Positions 9,259 to 17,469 of a DNA stretch of 64,000 nt are shown one piece after another (the first letter of the stretch is position 1; every line of letters begins with the position of its first letter). The notes under the pieces were generated by a model. The model was given only the letters and a program-made list of their open reading frames with translations. It was not told the origin of the DNA and searched no databases. The translations under genes and the position numbers were made by a program. The stretch spans positions 62,001 to 126,000 of the forward strand of contig CAAFMS010000026.1 in the NCBI GenBank assembly GCA_900764105.1. Reading direction: 5' to 3'. Origin of the DNA: Clostridia bacterium (GTDB taxonomy: Bacteria; Bacillota; Clostridia; Christensenellales; Borkfalkiaceae).

Positions 9259-9301
9259 CGGACGGCGTTAAAATTTTACGGTTTTCACCGCGCGCCGTCC
9301 G
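9259..9301 (-). terminator. Terminator-like hairpin after efp
   Basis: Arms CGGACGGCG (9259-9267) and CGCCGTCCG (9293-9301) are perfectly complementary. The GC-rich stem is followed on the minus strand by ATTTTG, a short U-run. The 25-nt loop contains a smaller ACCG/CGGT pairing. It lies directly after the efp stop. Confidence 0.6.
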
Positions 9302-9315
9302 AAAAAGTGTCGCTT

Positions 9316-9876
9316 TTATTTCTTGACTCTTTCCATGTATTCGCCGGTACGAGTATCGACCCTTATGGTCTCGCCCTCGTTGACGAACATGGGAACCTGA
9401 ATTTCAACGCCCGTTTCGAGTTTCGCTCTCTTCGTAGCGTTCGTAGCGGTGTTGCCCGCAACTCCCGGTTCCGCTTCGGTAACGAGAAGTTCGACGAAGT
9501 TCTCGCAGTCAACCGAGAAAGGTTTGCCTTTATAGAATTTGACGGTAACGGGATCGTTCTCCTTTATCCACTTCAACGCCTCTTCGACTTCGTCGTAAGT
9601 AAGCGGTTCCATATTGAACTCTTCGTCCATGAAGTAATAGAACTCGCCGTCGTTGTACGAATAAGTCATCTTCTTCGTCTCTATAATGGCGTTCTCGAAT
9701 TTTTCGGTCGGGTTGAAAGTTATCTGCAAGGTTTTGCCTTCGACAACGTTTTTAAGAGTCGTTCTTACGAACGCCGCGCCCTTACCGGGTTTAACGTGCA
9801 AGAAGTCTACTACGGTGTAAACCTTACCCTCGTATTCGATTGTTACGCCTTTTCTTAAATCGCCTGCATATACCAT
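9316..9876 (-). CDS. efp: Elongation factor P
   Basis: The protein has 186 residues, the standard EF-P length, with three beta-barrel domains. The N-terminal KOW-like domain has the loop VKPGKGAAFVRT, whose lysine (in PGKG) sits at the peptidyl-transferase tip and is the usual site of modification. The C-terminal domain has GDTIRVDTRTGEY-like sequence. It relieves ribosome stalling at polyproline. An AAGGAG site precedes the ATG. It follows the Xaa-Pro peptidase gene by 23 nt, a common pepP-efp pair in Bacillota, and ends at a hairpin terminator. Confidence 0.97.
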   Translation of the reverse strand: MVYAGDLRKGVTIEYEGKVYTVVDFLHVKPGKGAAFVRTTLKNVVEGKTLQITFNPTEKFENAIIETKKMTYSYNDGEFYYFMDEEFNMEPLTYDEVEEALKWIKENDPVTVKFYKGKPFSVDCENFVELLVTEAEPGVAGNTATNATKRAKLETGVEIQVPMFVNEGETIRVDTRTGEYMERVKK

Positions 9877-9899
9877 AAATAATGCTCCTTAAATTTGTC

Positions 9900-10964
9900 T
9901 TATTTGTAAAGTTTTTCTTTTTTTATTTTGTCGCCGCCGAGAATTATCAACGATTTGTCGTCCTTCATAAACGACTTGTACTTGCCGTTTACAAGGTGGC
10001 AACTATCCTCTATTCTGATACCGAACTTGCCGTTTAAATATACGCCCGGCTCGTTGGAAAATACCATATTGTCTTTAAGCCTCGCCTCGCCTCTCGGAGA
10101 AAGCGTCGGATATTCGTGAATGTTCACGCCTATTCCGTGTCCCAAAGAATGAGTGAAATACTTGCCGTAACCGAGCGATTCCAGAACGTCTCTCGCAATC
10201 TTATCGGCTTCCTTTCCGCTTATCCCTTCTTTAATGCCTTCCGCCGCTTTCGTGTGAGCGGTAAGCACCGCAAGGTACGCCTTTCTGAACGCCTCTGTAG
10301 GTTCTCCGTAAAACATCGTTCTCGTCATATCCGAGCAGTACCCCTTATAAAGGCAACCGAAGTCCATGAGAACGCACTCGTTATCTTTGAGTTTCGTCTC
10401 GCCCGTTTCGTGATGCGGAACGGCGGCGTTTTTACCGAACGCCACTATAGTATCGAAAGATGTTCCAGACGCGCCGAATTTCTTGAAGTTGTATTCGAGT
10501 TCGTTCGCGACTTCCCTTTCGGTAACCCCCGCCTTAATGAAGGGCAAAGTCTCTTTCCACGCCCTTTCGGCGATATCGCACGCTTTCGCTATGTACTTGA
10601 TTTCTTCGTCCGTCTTAACAGACATTTCGTCGCGAATCTCGGCCGAAGCGTCAACGTACTCGAAGCCGAGTTTTTTCATTTCCTCGTATTCGCTTACGGT
10701 TATCTTCGTAAAATCTACGGCGATGGTTTTACATCCGTTTTCTTCGGCGAATTGTTTAAGGAAGGAATAATCGCTTCCTCTCAAAACTTTAACGCCTTTC
10801 TTTGTAAGGGCTTTTTCGGCCGCCTTGACGTATCTGTCGTCAACGACGAAATATTTCTTTTCGGGAGTTATCAGAACGTAACCTGCCGTGCTGTGAAAAC
10901 CGAGGAAATACAGTCTTTCTTTTTCGTCCGTAATAAGGACCAAATCGTAATTCTTAAAGTTCAT
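9900..10964 (-). CDS. M24-family Xaa-Pro aminopeptidase
   Basis: The protein has 354 residues. An N-terminal creatinase-like domain (1-125) precedes the pita-bread catalytic domain. Metal ligands are visible: Asp in MDFGCLY and SDMTRT, His in GHGIGVNIHEYP, Glu in NEPGVY and Glu in IRIEDS. It should cleave N-terminal residues preceding proline in the cytoplasm. A strong promoter lies 47-75 nt upstream. The ATG is preceded by a tiny six-codon ORF whose TGA overlaps it. The gene pair with efp is conserved. Confidence 0.92.
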   Translation of the reverse strand: MNFKNYDLVLITDEKERLYFLGFHSTAGYVLITPEKKYFVVDDRYVKAAEKALTKKGVKVLRGSDYSFLKQFAEENGCKTIAVDFTKITVSEYEEMKKLGFEYVDASAEIRDEMSVKTDEEIKYIAKACDIAERAWKETLPFIKAGVTEREVANELEYNFKKFGASGTSFDTIVAFGKNAAVPHHETGETKLKDNECVLMDFGCLYKGYCSDMTRTMFYGEPTEAFRKAYLAVLTAHTKAAEGIKEGISGKEADKIARDVLESLGYGKYFTHSLGHGIGVNIHEYPTLSPRGEARLKDNMVFSNEPGVYLNGKFGIRIEDSCHLVNGKYKSFMKDDKSLIILGGDKIKKEKLYK

Positions 10965-10981
10965 ATTGCTCCAAAACTCAT
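10961..10981 (-). other. Six-codon upstream ORF overlapping the peptidase start
   Basis: On the minus strand, TTTTGGAGTAATATGA is repeated almost exactly as TTTTGGAGCAATATGA. The first copy opens an ORF reading M-S-F-G-A-I-stop whose TGA shares bases with the ATG of the downstream peptidase. Both ATGs have the same GGAG box 5 nt upstream. It may be a simple tandem duplication of the ribosome site or a coupled leader ORF. Confidence 0.4.
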
Positions 10982-11010
10982 ATTACTCCAAAATAGAAAT
11001 AATATATTTT

Positions 11011-11039
11011 ATTATATCACCGATTGTCGTTTTCGTCAA
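11011..11039 (-). promoter_or_regulatory. Promoter of the Xaa-Pro peptidase-efp operon
   Basis: On the minus strand the -35 is TTGACG (11034-11039), the spacer is 17 nt, and the -10 is TATAAT (11011-11016) preceded by an extended TGA. The match to the sigma A consensus is 11 of 12. Confidence 0.8.
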
Positions 11040-11066
11040 TCAAAATGTAAAGAAAACTGCTTATTT

Positions 11067-11495
11067 TTACCGATTTTCGTCATTTTTCGGCTGCGGTTTG
11101 TAAGAATACGCCGCCTTTTTGAGGTTTTCGGCGTTTATCCTGTCGATTTCGGCCTTATAACGCTCGATTTTTTTGACGTTGTTCGGCTTTAAAACGAGAT
11201 ACCAGAGGGCGATAAAGACGAGATACGCACCCATTACGCACGACCATACGATGAATTTCACCGTGGAATACGGCTTGTCCGTATTCAGCGACAATATGAA
11301 AGTAAGCAGAACCAAAGCGTAGGCTAAGGCGAGAAATACCAAAGTTATAATCGAAGAAACCGAAATCGCCTTGTTCATATCTCTCAATTTAGGTATCTGC
11401 GACGCGTAATAGTTCCTCTCGCCCATTTCCTTTTTCTTGCGTTCTTCTTTCGGAGTTGATTTTTTTACGTTCTTTTTGTATTCGTCTCTTATCAT
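11067..11495 (-). CDS. Small two-TM membrane protein, unknown function
   Basis: The protein has 142 residues and I do not recognise the family. A basic N-terminus (residues 1-40, rich in K, E and R) precedes two hydrophobic helices at about 45-70 and 79-103. A charged, helical cytoplasmic tail with KKIERYKAEIDRINAENLKKAA follows. The ATG overlaps the uvrA stop by 4 nt, so it is translationally coupled to uvrA and is the last gene of the uvrBA operon. The only clue to function is this operon; the topology suggests both ends are inside the cell. Confidence 0.65.
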   Translation of the reverse strand: MIRDEYKKNVKKSTPKEERKKKEMGERNYYASQIPKLRDMNKAISVSSIITLVFLALAYALVLLTFILSLNTDKPYSTVKFIVWSCVMGAYLVFIALWYLVLKPNNVKKIERYKAEIDRINAENLKKAAYSYKPQPKNDENR

Positions 11496-14314
11496 TTCTG
11501 TATACCCATCCTTTTAAGGAATTGACCCGTATAACTGTTTTTGTTTTCCGCAACCTCTTCGGGCGTTCCCGTGGCGATTATCGTACCGCCGCCGTCGCCG
11601 CCCTCGGGTCCGAGGTCTACGATATAGTCCGCAACTTTTATAACGTCGAGATTATGCTCTATTACGATTACCGTATTGCCGCCGTCGCGGAGTTTGTCGA
11701 GTATCGAAATGAGTTTATCGACGTCGTAACTGTGAAGTCCCGTAGTCGGCTCGTCGAGAATATAAAGGGTTTTGCCCGTCGAACGCTTCGACAGTTCGGT
11801 TGCGAGTTTTACCCTCTGCGCCTCGCCGCCCGAAAGCGTCGTCGCGGGTTGCCCGAGTTTTATATACCCGAGTCCGACCTCTTTCAAAGTCTTGATTTTA
11901 CTGTAAATTCTCGGAATATTCTCGAAGTATTCCGTAGCCTCGTCCACCGTCATATCGAGGACGTCGGCTATGTTTTTGCCCTTGAATTTAACCTCTAACG
12001 TTTCGTGATTGTACCTCTTGCCCTTGCACACCTCGCACGGAACGAAAACGTCGGGCAGAAAGTGCATTTCGATTTTTATAATACCGTCGCCCTGACACCT
12101 TTCGCATCTGCCGCCCGATACGTTGAACGAAAATCTGCCTGCCTTATATCCTCTCTCTTTGGCGTCGTTGGAAGCCGCGAAGAGTTCTCGTATATAAGTG
12201 AACGCTCCCGTATAAGTAGCGGGGTTGCTCCTCGGCGTTTTTCCTATCGGCGACTGGTCGATCGCTATTACTTTATCGAAATATTCTATGCCTTTAATCT
12301 CGTCGCATTTGCCGCAAACCATTCTCGATTTGTTCAGGGCGTTGGAGACGATAGGCAATAAAACTTCGTTTATAAGCGAACTTTTTCCGCTTCCCGAAAC
12401 GCCCGTAACCGCGGTAAAAAGCCCCACGGGAAACTTAGCGTTTACGTTTTTAAGGTTGTTCTGCTTCGCCCCTACGACTTCGAGCCATCTGCCGTCCGGT
12501 TTCGTCCTCACGCTCGGTATCTCGATTTTTCGTCTGCCCGAGAGGTAATCGCCCGTGAGCGACCTCGGCTCGTTGCATATATCTTCAACCGTCCCTTTCG
12601 CCACGACTTCGCCGCCGTGAACGCCCGCTTTCGGGCCTATATCGACGATAAAGTCCGCCGCCCTCATGGTATCCTCGTCGTGTTCCACGACGATCAGCGT
12701 GTTTCCCAAATCGCGGAGCCGCAAAAGGGTGTTGATAAGTTTCTGATTATCCCTCTGATGCAAACCTATGCTCGGCTCGTCGAGAATATACAAAACGCCC
12801 GTAAGTCCGCTTCCTATCTGAGTGGCGAGCCTTATTCTTTGCGCCTCGCCGCCCGACAGACTTCCCGCGTTTCTCGAAAGGGTGAGATATCCGAGCCCCA
12901 CGTCTTTTAAGAAATTAAGCCTTGCCTTTATCTCTTTAACTATCGCTTTCGCAATTATTCGCTGCGTTTCGGTAAGCGTTAAACCGTCGATGAAATCGCT
13001 GATTTTAATAACGGACAAATCGCACAGTTCGGCTATGTTAAGTCCGCCGACCGTAACCGCGAGAGCCTCTTTTTTAAGCCTCTTCCCCTTACAGCACGGA
13101 CAGGGCGAAGTGACCATATACTTCTCTATTTCGCTCTTCGTGTAGTCGCTCGTCGTCTCCCTGTATCTTCTTTCAAGATTGTTTATTATGCCCTCGTAAC
13201 GGGAATTGTACGTCTGCGAGAAAGTTTTCGAAGAATAAGTAACGTTCACCCTCTCGTCGCCCGTTCCGTACAACAGAATATCGACAATTTCGCGGGGCAA
13301 ATCCTTTACGGGGGTATCGAGACTGAAACCGTAATGCTTCGACAACGCCTTGAAATACATTTCGCTCATCTTGCCCGTATCGAGATTCCAACCCGAGACA
13401 GTCATAGCACCTTCTCTTAAAGACTTGTTCGGGTCGCCGATTACAAGCCCCTCGTCTATTCTGCTCGTGTAGCCCAAGCCCTTACACTCGGGACAAGCCC
13501 CGAACGGGTTGTTGAACGAAAACAGACGGGGTTCGATTTCCTCGATAGAAATTCCGCAATCGGGACAACTGTAATTCGTGGAATAAAGCGTCGTTTTTCC
13601 GTCGCATTCGATGGCGACGAGACCGTCCGCGAGTTTCAACGCCGTTTCCAAACTGTCCGTGAGACGTTTTCTCATACCGTCTTTGACGATAAGTCTGTCC
13701 ACGACTACGGATATATTGTGCTTGACGTTTTTATCGAGTTTTATATCTTCGGATAGGTCGTAAACCGAACCGTCGATTTCTATTCTCGCATAGCCGCTCT
13801 TTCTGTACGACTCTATCTGCTTGCCGTACTCGCCCTTTCTGCCCCTTACGACGGGGGCGTTTACGAGAATTTTACTTCCCTCGCCGAGTTCGGCGACTTT
13901 TTCCGCTATCTGATCGACGGTTATTCTCTCTATTACCTTTCCGCACTTAGGACAATGCGGAACGCCGACTCTCGCGTATAAAAGCCTTAAATAGTCGTAT
14001 ATTTCCGTTACCGTTCCGACCGTCGAACGAGGGTTGTTGGAAGTCGTCTTTTGGTCTATCGATATAGCGGGCGACAACCCCTCTATACTTTCGACGTCGG
14101 GCTTTTCCATCTGTCCCAAAAACATTCTCGCATAACTCGAAAGGCTTTCCATATACTTTCTCTGTCCTTCTGCGAAAATGGTATCGAACGCGAGCGTAGA
14201 TTTTCCGCTTCCCGAAAGCCCCGTAAATACAACGAGTTTATCTCTCGGTATTTCGAGGTCGATATTTTTCAGGTTGTTCTCTTTCGCTCCCTTTATCTTA
14301 ATGTATTGAATCAT
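11492..14314 (-). CDS. uvrA: Excinuclease ABC subunit A
   Basis: The protein has 940 residues, the normal UvrA length. Two ABC ATPase modules are visible: the first P-loop is GLSGSGKSTLAFDTI at residue 32 and the second GVSGSGKSSLINEV near 635. Zinc-finger pairs CPDCG...CPECKG and CERCQG...CEVCKGKRYN are present, and both signature motifs read LSGGEAQR. UvrA dimers scan DNA for bulky lesions and load UvrB in nucleotide excision repair. It lies 27 nt downstream of uvrB, a standard Bacillota order. Confidence 0.98.
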   Translation of the reverse strand: MIQYIKIKGAKENNLKNIDLEIPRDKLVVFTGLSGSGKSTLAFDTIFAEGQRKYMESLSSYARMFLGQMEKPDVESIEGLSPAISIDQKTTSNNPRSTVGTVTEIYDYLRLLYARVGVPHCPKCGKVIERITVDQIAEKVAELGEGSKILVNAPVVRGRKGEYGKQIESYRKSGYARIEIDGSVYDLSEDIKLDKNVKHNISVVVDRLIVKDGMRKRLTDSLETALKLADGLVAIECDGKTTLYSTNYSCPDCGISIEEIEPRLFSFNNPFGACPECKGLGYTSRIDEGLVIGDPNKSLREGAMTVSGWNLDTGKMSEMYFKALSKHYGFSLDTPVKDLPREIVDILLYGTGDERVNVTYSSKTFSQTYNSRYEGIINNLERRYRETTSDYTKSEIEKYMVTSPCPCCKGKRLKKEALAVTVGGLNIAELCDLSVIKISDFIDGLTLTETQRIIAKAIVKEIKARLNFLKDVGLGYLTLSRNAGSLSGGEAQRIRLATQIGSGLTGVLYILDEPSIGLHQRDNQKLINTLLRLRDLGNTLIVVEHDEDTMRAADFIVDIGPKAGVHGGEVVAKGTVEDICNEPRSLTGDYLSGRRKIEIPSVRTKPDGRWLEVVGAKQNNLKNVNAKFPVGLFTAVTGVSGSGKSSLINEVLLPIVSNALNKSRMVCGKCDEIKGIEYFDKVIAIDQSPIGKTPRSNPATYTGAFTYIRELFAASNDAKERGYKAGRFSFNVSGGRCERCQGDGIIKIEMHFLPDVFVPCEVCKGKRYNHETLEVKFKGKNIADVLDMTVDEATEYFENIPRIYSKIKTLKEVGLGYIKLGQPATTLSGGEAQRVKLATELSKRSTGKTLYILDEPTTGLHSYDVDKLISILDKLRDGGNTVIVIEHNLDVIKVADYIVDLGPEGGDGGGTIIATGTPEEVAENKNSYTGQFLKRMGIQK

Positions 14315-14341
14315 TATTCAGCCTCATTACTAAAACGTCCG

Positions 14342-16306
14342 TTAACGTTTGAGCAGTTTCCTCTTTAATTTCGCTATGTTGTCTCTTATCTCTATGCACT
14401 TTTCAAAGTCGAGATTTTTAGAGGCAACCTGCATTATCGCTTTCAGTTTCTCGATTTCCGCAGGTATATCCTTGACGTCTATATCTTTCGCAGGGTCTAC
14501 CTTTTTGGATATTTCGAGCGTATTTACTATCTTTTTAACAATCGTTTTGGGTACTATGCCGTGTTTTTCGTTGTACTCCGACTGTATTTTTCTTCTTCTC
14601 GCAGTCTCGTCCATCGCGCGGCGCATCGAATCGGTTATCACGTCGGCGTACATTATTACTCTGCCCTCGGCGTTTCTCGCCGTTCTGCCTATCGTCTGAA
14701 TGAGCGCGGTGTCGCTTCTTAAAAAGCCCTCTTTATCCGCGTCGATTATAGCGACAAGTTTGACCTCGGGAAGGTCGAGACCCTCTCTTAAAAGGTTTAT
14801 GCCGACTAAAACGTCTATATCCCCACGTCTTAATTCCTGAATTATGTCTATTCTTTCCAGGGTGTCTACGTCGCTGTGCATATAGCGAACTTTTACCGAT
14901 TGTTCTTTGAGATACTCGGTAAGGCTTTCCGCCATTTTCTTCGTAAGCGTGGTAACGAGTACTCTGCCGCCCGTGGATATAACCTTGTTTATTTCGCCTT
15001 GCAAATCGTCAATCTGACCTTTCGTCGGACGAACTTCGACTAACGGATCCAAAAGTCCCGTAGGACGAATTATCTGTTCGGCGTTGTTGTCCGAAATCGA
15101 CAATTCGTAATCGGCAGGGGTCGCGGATATAAATATCGTCTGACCTATCCTCTCGTCAAATTCTTTGAATGTAAGCGGTCGGTTATCGTAAGCCGAACTA
15201 AGCCTGAAACCGAAATCCACGAGGTTCTTTTTTCTCGACCTGTCGCCGTTGTACATCGCCCTTATCTGCGGCACGGTCATGTGACTTTCGTCTATGAACG
15301 TTATGAAATCTTTAGGAAAATAATCGAGAAGGGTAAAAGGCGGCTCACCCGGCTTTCTGCCGTCGAAATATCTGCTGTAATTCTCAACGCCGCTGCAATA
15401 GCCTATCTCGCGTATCATTTCGAGGTCGTAACTCGTTCTTTGCAACAACCTCTGAGCCTCCAACAGTTTATCCTGCCGCTTTAAGGCGTCGACCTCGTTT
15501 CGCATATCCGTCTCTATACGCTTTAAAGACGCCTCTATTTTCTCGTCCGATACGGCGTAATGGCTCGCAGGGAATATCGCGACGTGCGACAACCTGTTTA
15601 TCGCTCTGCCCGTGACGAAATCGCACTCGGTAATCTTTTCGACTTCGTCGCCGAAAAACTCTACTCTTATGTATATCGTATCGTTGGAAGCGGGGAATAT
15701 TTCCACGACGTCGCCCCTTACGCGAAAGGACGACCTCGTGAAATCTATATCTTTTCTTTCGTACTGTCTCCCGACGAGTTTTCGCATAAGTTCGTCGCGA
15801 TCGAGAGTCATTCCCTCCCTTATCGAAACGGCAAGAGCGAAATACTCTTCGGGCGCGCCGAGTCCGTATATGCAAGAAACCGAAGCCACGACTATAACGT
15901 CGTTTCGTTCGGCTAAACTGCAAGTCGCGCTGTGTCGCAACTTATCTATCTCGTCGTTTATCGACAAGTCTTTCTCAATATATGTGTCCGTGGACGGAAT
16001 GTACGATTCGGGTTGGTAATAATCGTAGTACGACACGAAATACTCCACTCTGTTTTCGGGGAAAAACTCCCGAAGTTCGTTGCAGAGTTGAGCGGCGAGC
16101 GTCTTGTTATGAGCAATAACCAGAGTCGGTCTCTGAACGTTCTGTATGACGTTAGCCATGGTAAACGTCTTTCCGCTTCCCGTCACGCCTACGAGTACCT
16201 GAGAACGAAGCCCGTCCTCTATCCCCTCGGTGAGGCTTTTTATAGCCTCGGGCTGATCGCCCGTCGGCTTGTATTCCGAATGTAGTACGAATTTCCTCTT
16301 TTCCAT
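14342..16306 (-). CDS. uvrB: Excinuclease ABC subunit B
   Basis: The protein has 654 residues from the ATG at 16306. The open frame runs 43 codons further upstream, but that part overlaps the previous gene and is not UvrB-like. The N-terminus KFVLHSEYKPTGDQPEAI is typical, the Walker A is GVTGSGKTFTMANV, the beta-hairpin region has YYDYYQPESYIP, and the helicase motif VI region reads IGRTARNAEGRVIMY. A UVR motif closes the protein. It verifies damage after UvrA and recruits UvrC, which is not in the window. It starts 11 nt after the preceding gene's stop. Confidence 0.97.
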   Translation of the reverse strand: MEKRKFVLHSEYKPTGDQPEAIKSLTEGIEDGLRSQVLVGVTGSGKTFTMANVIQNVQRPTLVIAHNKTLAAQLCNELREFFPENRVEYFVSYYDYYQPESYIPSTDTYIEKDLSINDEIDKLRHSATCSLAERNDVIVVASVSCIYGLGAPEEYFALAVSIREGMTLDRDELMRKLVGRQYERKDIDFTRSSFRVRGDVVEIFPASNDTIYIRVEFFGDEVEKITECDFVTGRAINRLSHVAIFPASHYAVSDEKIEASLKRIETDMRNEVDALKRQDKLLEAQRLLQRTSYDLEMIREIGYCSGVENYSRYFDGRKPGEPPFTLLDYFPKDFITFIDESHMTVPQIRAMYNGDRSRKKNLVDFGFRLSSAYDNRPLTFKEFDERIGQTIFISATPADYELSISDNNAEQIIRPTGLLDPLVEVRPTKGQIDDLQGEINKVISTGGRVLVTTLTKKMAESLTEYLKEQSVKVRYMHSDVDTLERIDIIQELRRGDIDVLVGINLLREGLDLPEVKLVAIIDADKEGFLRSDTALIQTIGRTARNAEGRVIMYADVITDSMRRAMDETARRRKIQSEYNEKHGIVPKTIVKKIVNTLEISKKVDPAKDIDVKDIPAEIEKLKAIMQVASKNLDFEKCIEIRDNIAKLKRKLLKR

Positions 16307-16317
16307 CTTTTTACGGT

Positions 16318-16671
16318 TTAAAATAACCCGTACAATATCCTCGTTACCACAAACGCTGTAACGGAACCGAGTACGGCGAGCAATATTTTTATAACTATTC
16401 CCGAAGCAAGTTCGCGTCTTTCCCGTCTGTAACACAGGAGTTTGTGTTTGGGAATCACGCAGAGCGTCTCTTCGTCGTTATTTTTACATCTTATAAGGTC
16501 GAAATAACCGTCCAAAGACAGCGAATTGAGCGTTTTTCTCAATTTCGGCAGGTCTTTTTCGGACATACGGCACAGGGCGAGCAGATTTTTTTCGGGCAAC
16601 AGGCAACTCTCCCTCTCGCCGCACACGTTTATGACGGCTTTCGCGACCGTTCGTTCGAGGCTCGTCAACAT
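16318..16671 (-). CDS. Small winged-helix-like protein with C-terminal membrane anchor (paralogue 2)
   Basis: The protein has 117 residues from the ATG at 16671, which overlaps the upstream gene's stop by 7 nt; a longer frame up to 16743 would run back through that gene. Residues 1-70 form a compact alpha/beta pattern ending in LSLDGYFDLIRCKNNDEETLCVI, which resembles a winged-helix wing. Residues 90-115 are a hydrophobic anchor. It is clearly related in layout to the neighbouring 121-residue protein. Function is unknown; it is co-transcribed with uvrB and uvrA. Confidence 0.65.
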   Translation of the reverse strand: MLTSLERTVAKAVINVCGERESCLLPEKNLLALCRMSEKDLPKLRKTLNSLSLDGYFDLIRCKNNDEETLCVIPKHKLLCYRRERRELASGIVIKILLAVLGSVTAFVVTRILYGLF

Positions 16672-17030
16672 AGAAGTAACATTATAGTCGCCCCTAAGAG
16701 CGCGCCCGAAAATGCGCCCAGAAACGCTATAAAGTATCTCCAAAAATTATTAAGTCCGTCCTTTCCCGTCGTTTCGGTCGTTGTCGTACTCCTTTCTTCA
16801 AGGGCGGCGAAACTCTTGCCGAGCGGTTTCAGTAAAACCACTTCGTCGTCCGAATACTTTTCGTCGATATACCCCGACGAAACAAGCCCGTCCAAAACGG
16901 CGTTCAACTCTTCTTTTGTGCCTGCTCCCTCGCCGAACGCGTCAATCAGTTTCTGCTTCGGGAAAAGACAATATTTCCCGTCGCTTTCGCCTTTCACGAA
17001 CGACAAAAGTTTTAAACTCTTTTCTTCCAA
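16665..17030 (-). CDS. Small winged-helix-like protein with C-terminal membrane anchor (paralogue 1)
   Basis: The protein has 121 residues and starts at a TTG (17030) with AAAGG 7 nt upstream. The first 65 residues have the pattern of a winged helix: KLLSFVKGES, a helix with PKQKLIDAF, then LVSSGYIDEKYSDDEVVLL as recognition helix and wing. A Thr/Ser-rich linker (STTTTETTG) leads to a hydrophobic anchor at about 95-119. Tandem duplication with the next gene is likely. Whether it binds DNA is not shown by the sequence. It is transcribed ahead of uvrB. Confidence 0.65.
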   Translation of the reverse strand: MEEKSLKLLSFVKGESDGKYCLFPKQKLIDAFGEGAGTKEELNAVLDGLVSSGYIDEKYSDDEVVLLKPLGKSFAALEERSTTTTETTGKDGLNNFWRYFIAFLGAFSGALLGATIMLLLC

Positions 17031-17040
17031 ATATTAACCT

Positions 17041-17409
17041 TTACCGAGGTATATACGCCCTTATGTTTCCGACTATAAATCCGAAAGAAAGGGCAACGAT
17101 GAATATAACGGCGGTAATAACGCAGACGAGCGAGAGAATTATCGCCCATTTAAGCGGTTCGGATCGCCTGAAATTATACCTCTTTATCGCCTTGAAAAAA
17201 GCGACGATTCCGAAAACGAGACCCAAGCCGTAAAACACGTTCAGAATCATACCGACAAGGGCTATTATAAGCGGCTGTCGGTTAAATTTTCTCCTCGAAT
17301 AATACGCCGCAATCTCCTCTTCCGTCACATATTCCGCCTTGGGAATTTCGGGAGAGTTTCGCAACTCGGAATTTTCGTTTTCAAAGTTATTCTGCTCAAA
17401 ATCTTCCAT
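17041..17409 (-). CDS. DUF4190-like two-TM membrane protein, first gene of the uvrBA operon
   Basis: The protein has 122 residues. A polar, acidic N-terminus of about 45 residues is followed by two long hydrophobic segments near 46-72 and 87-115, separated by a basic loop (KAIKRYNFRR). The glycine-containing first helix resembles DUF4190-type proteins, which I infer only weakly. The ATG has no Shine-Dalgarno and lies 7 nt after an extended -10 box, so the mRNA is probably leaderless. It opens a run that continues through two winged-helix/TM genes into uvrB-uvrA. Confidence 0.65.
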   Translation of the reverse strand: MEDFEQNNFENENSELRNSPEIPKAEYVTEEEIAAYYSRRKFNRQPLIIALVGMILNVFYGLGLVFGIVAFFKAIKRYNFRRSEPLKWAIILSLVCVITAVIFIVALSFGFIVGNIRAYIPR

Positions 17410-17416
17410 ATTTATA

Positions 17417-17445
17417 AGTATATCACAAATTAAATTTTTTTACAA
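17417..17445 (-). promoter_or_regulatory. Promoter of the small-membrane-protein/uvrBA operon, probably leaderless
   Basis: On the minus strand the -35 is TTGTAA (17440-17445), the spacer 17 nt, and the -10 TATACT (17417-17422) with an upstream TGA. Seven nt separate the -10 from the ATG at 17409, so the predicted start point falls on or next to the start codon. Confidence 0.65.
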
Positions 17446-17469
17446 CGATTTTACGAACATTCGTTCGCT

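Noticed and set aside
10116..11192. 358-residue plus-strand frame opposite the peptidase
   Set aside because: Mirror frame of a conserved gene; no ribosome site or family match.
14342..16435. Longer UvrB start at 16435
   Set aside because: The extra 43 residues overlap the upstream gene and are not UvrB-like.
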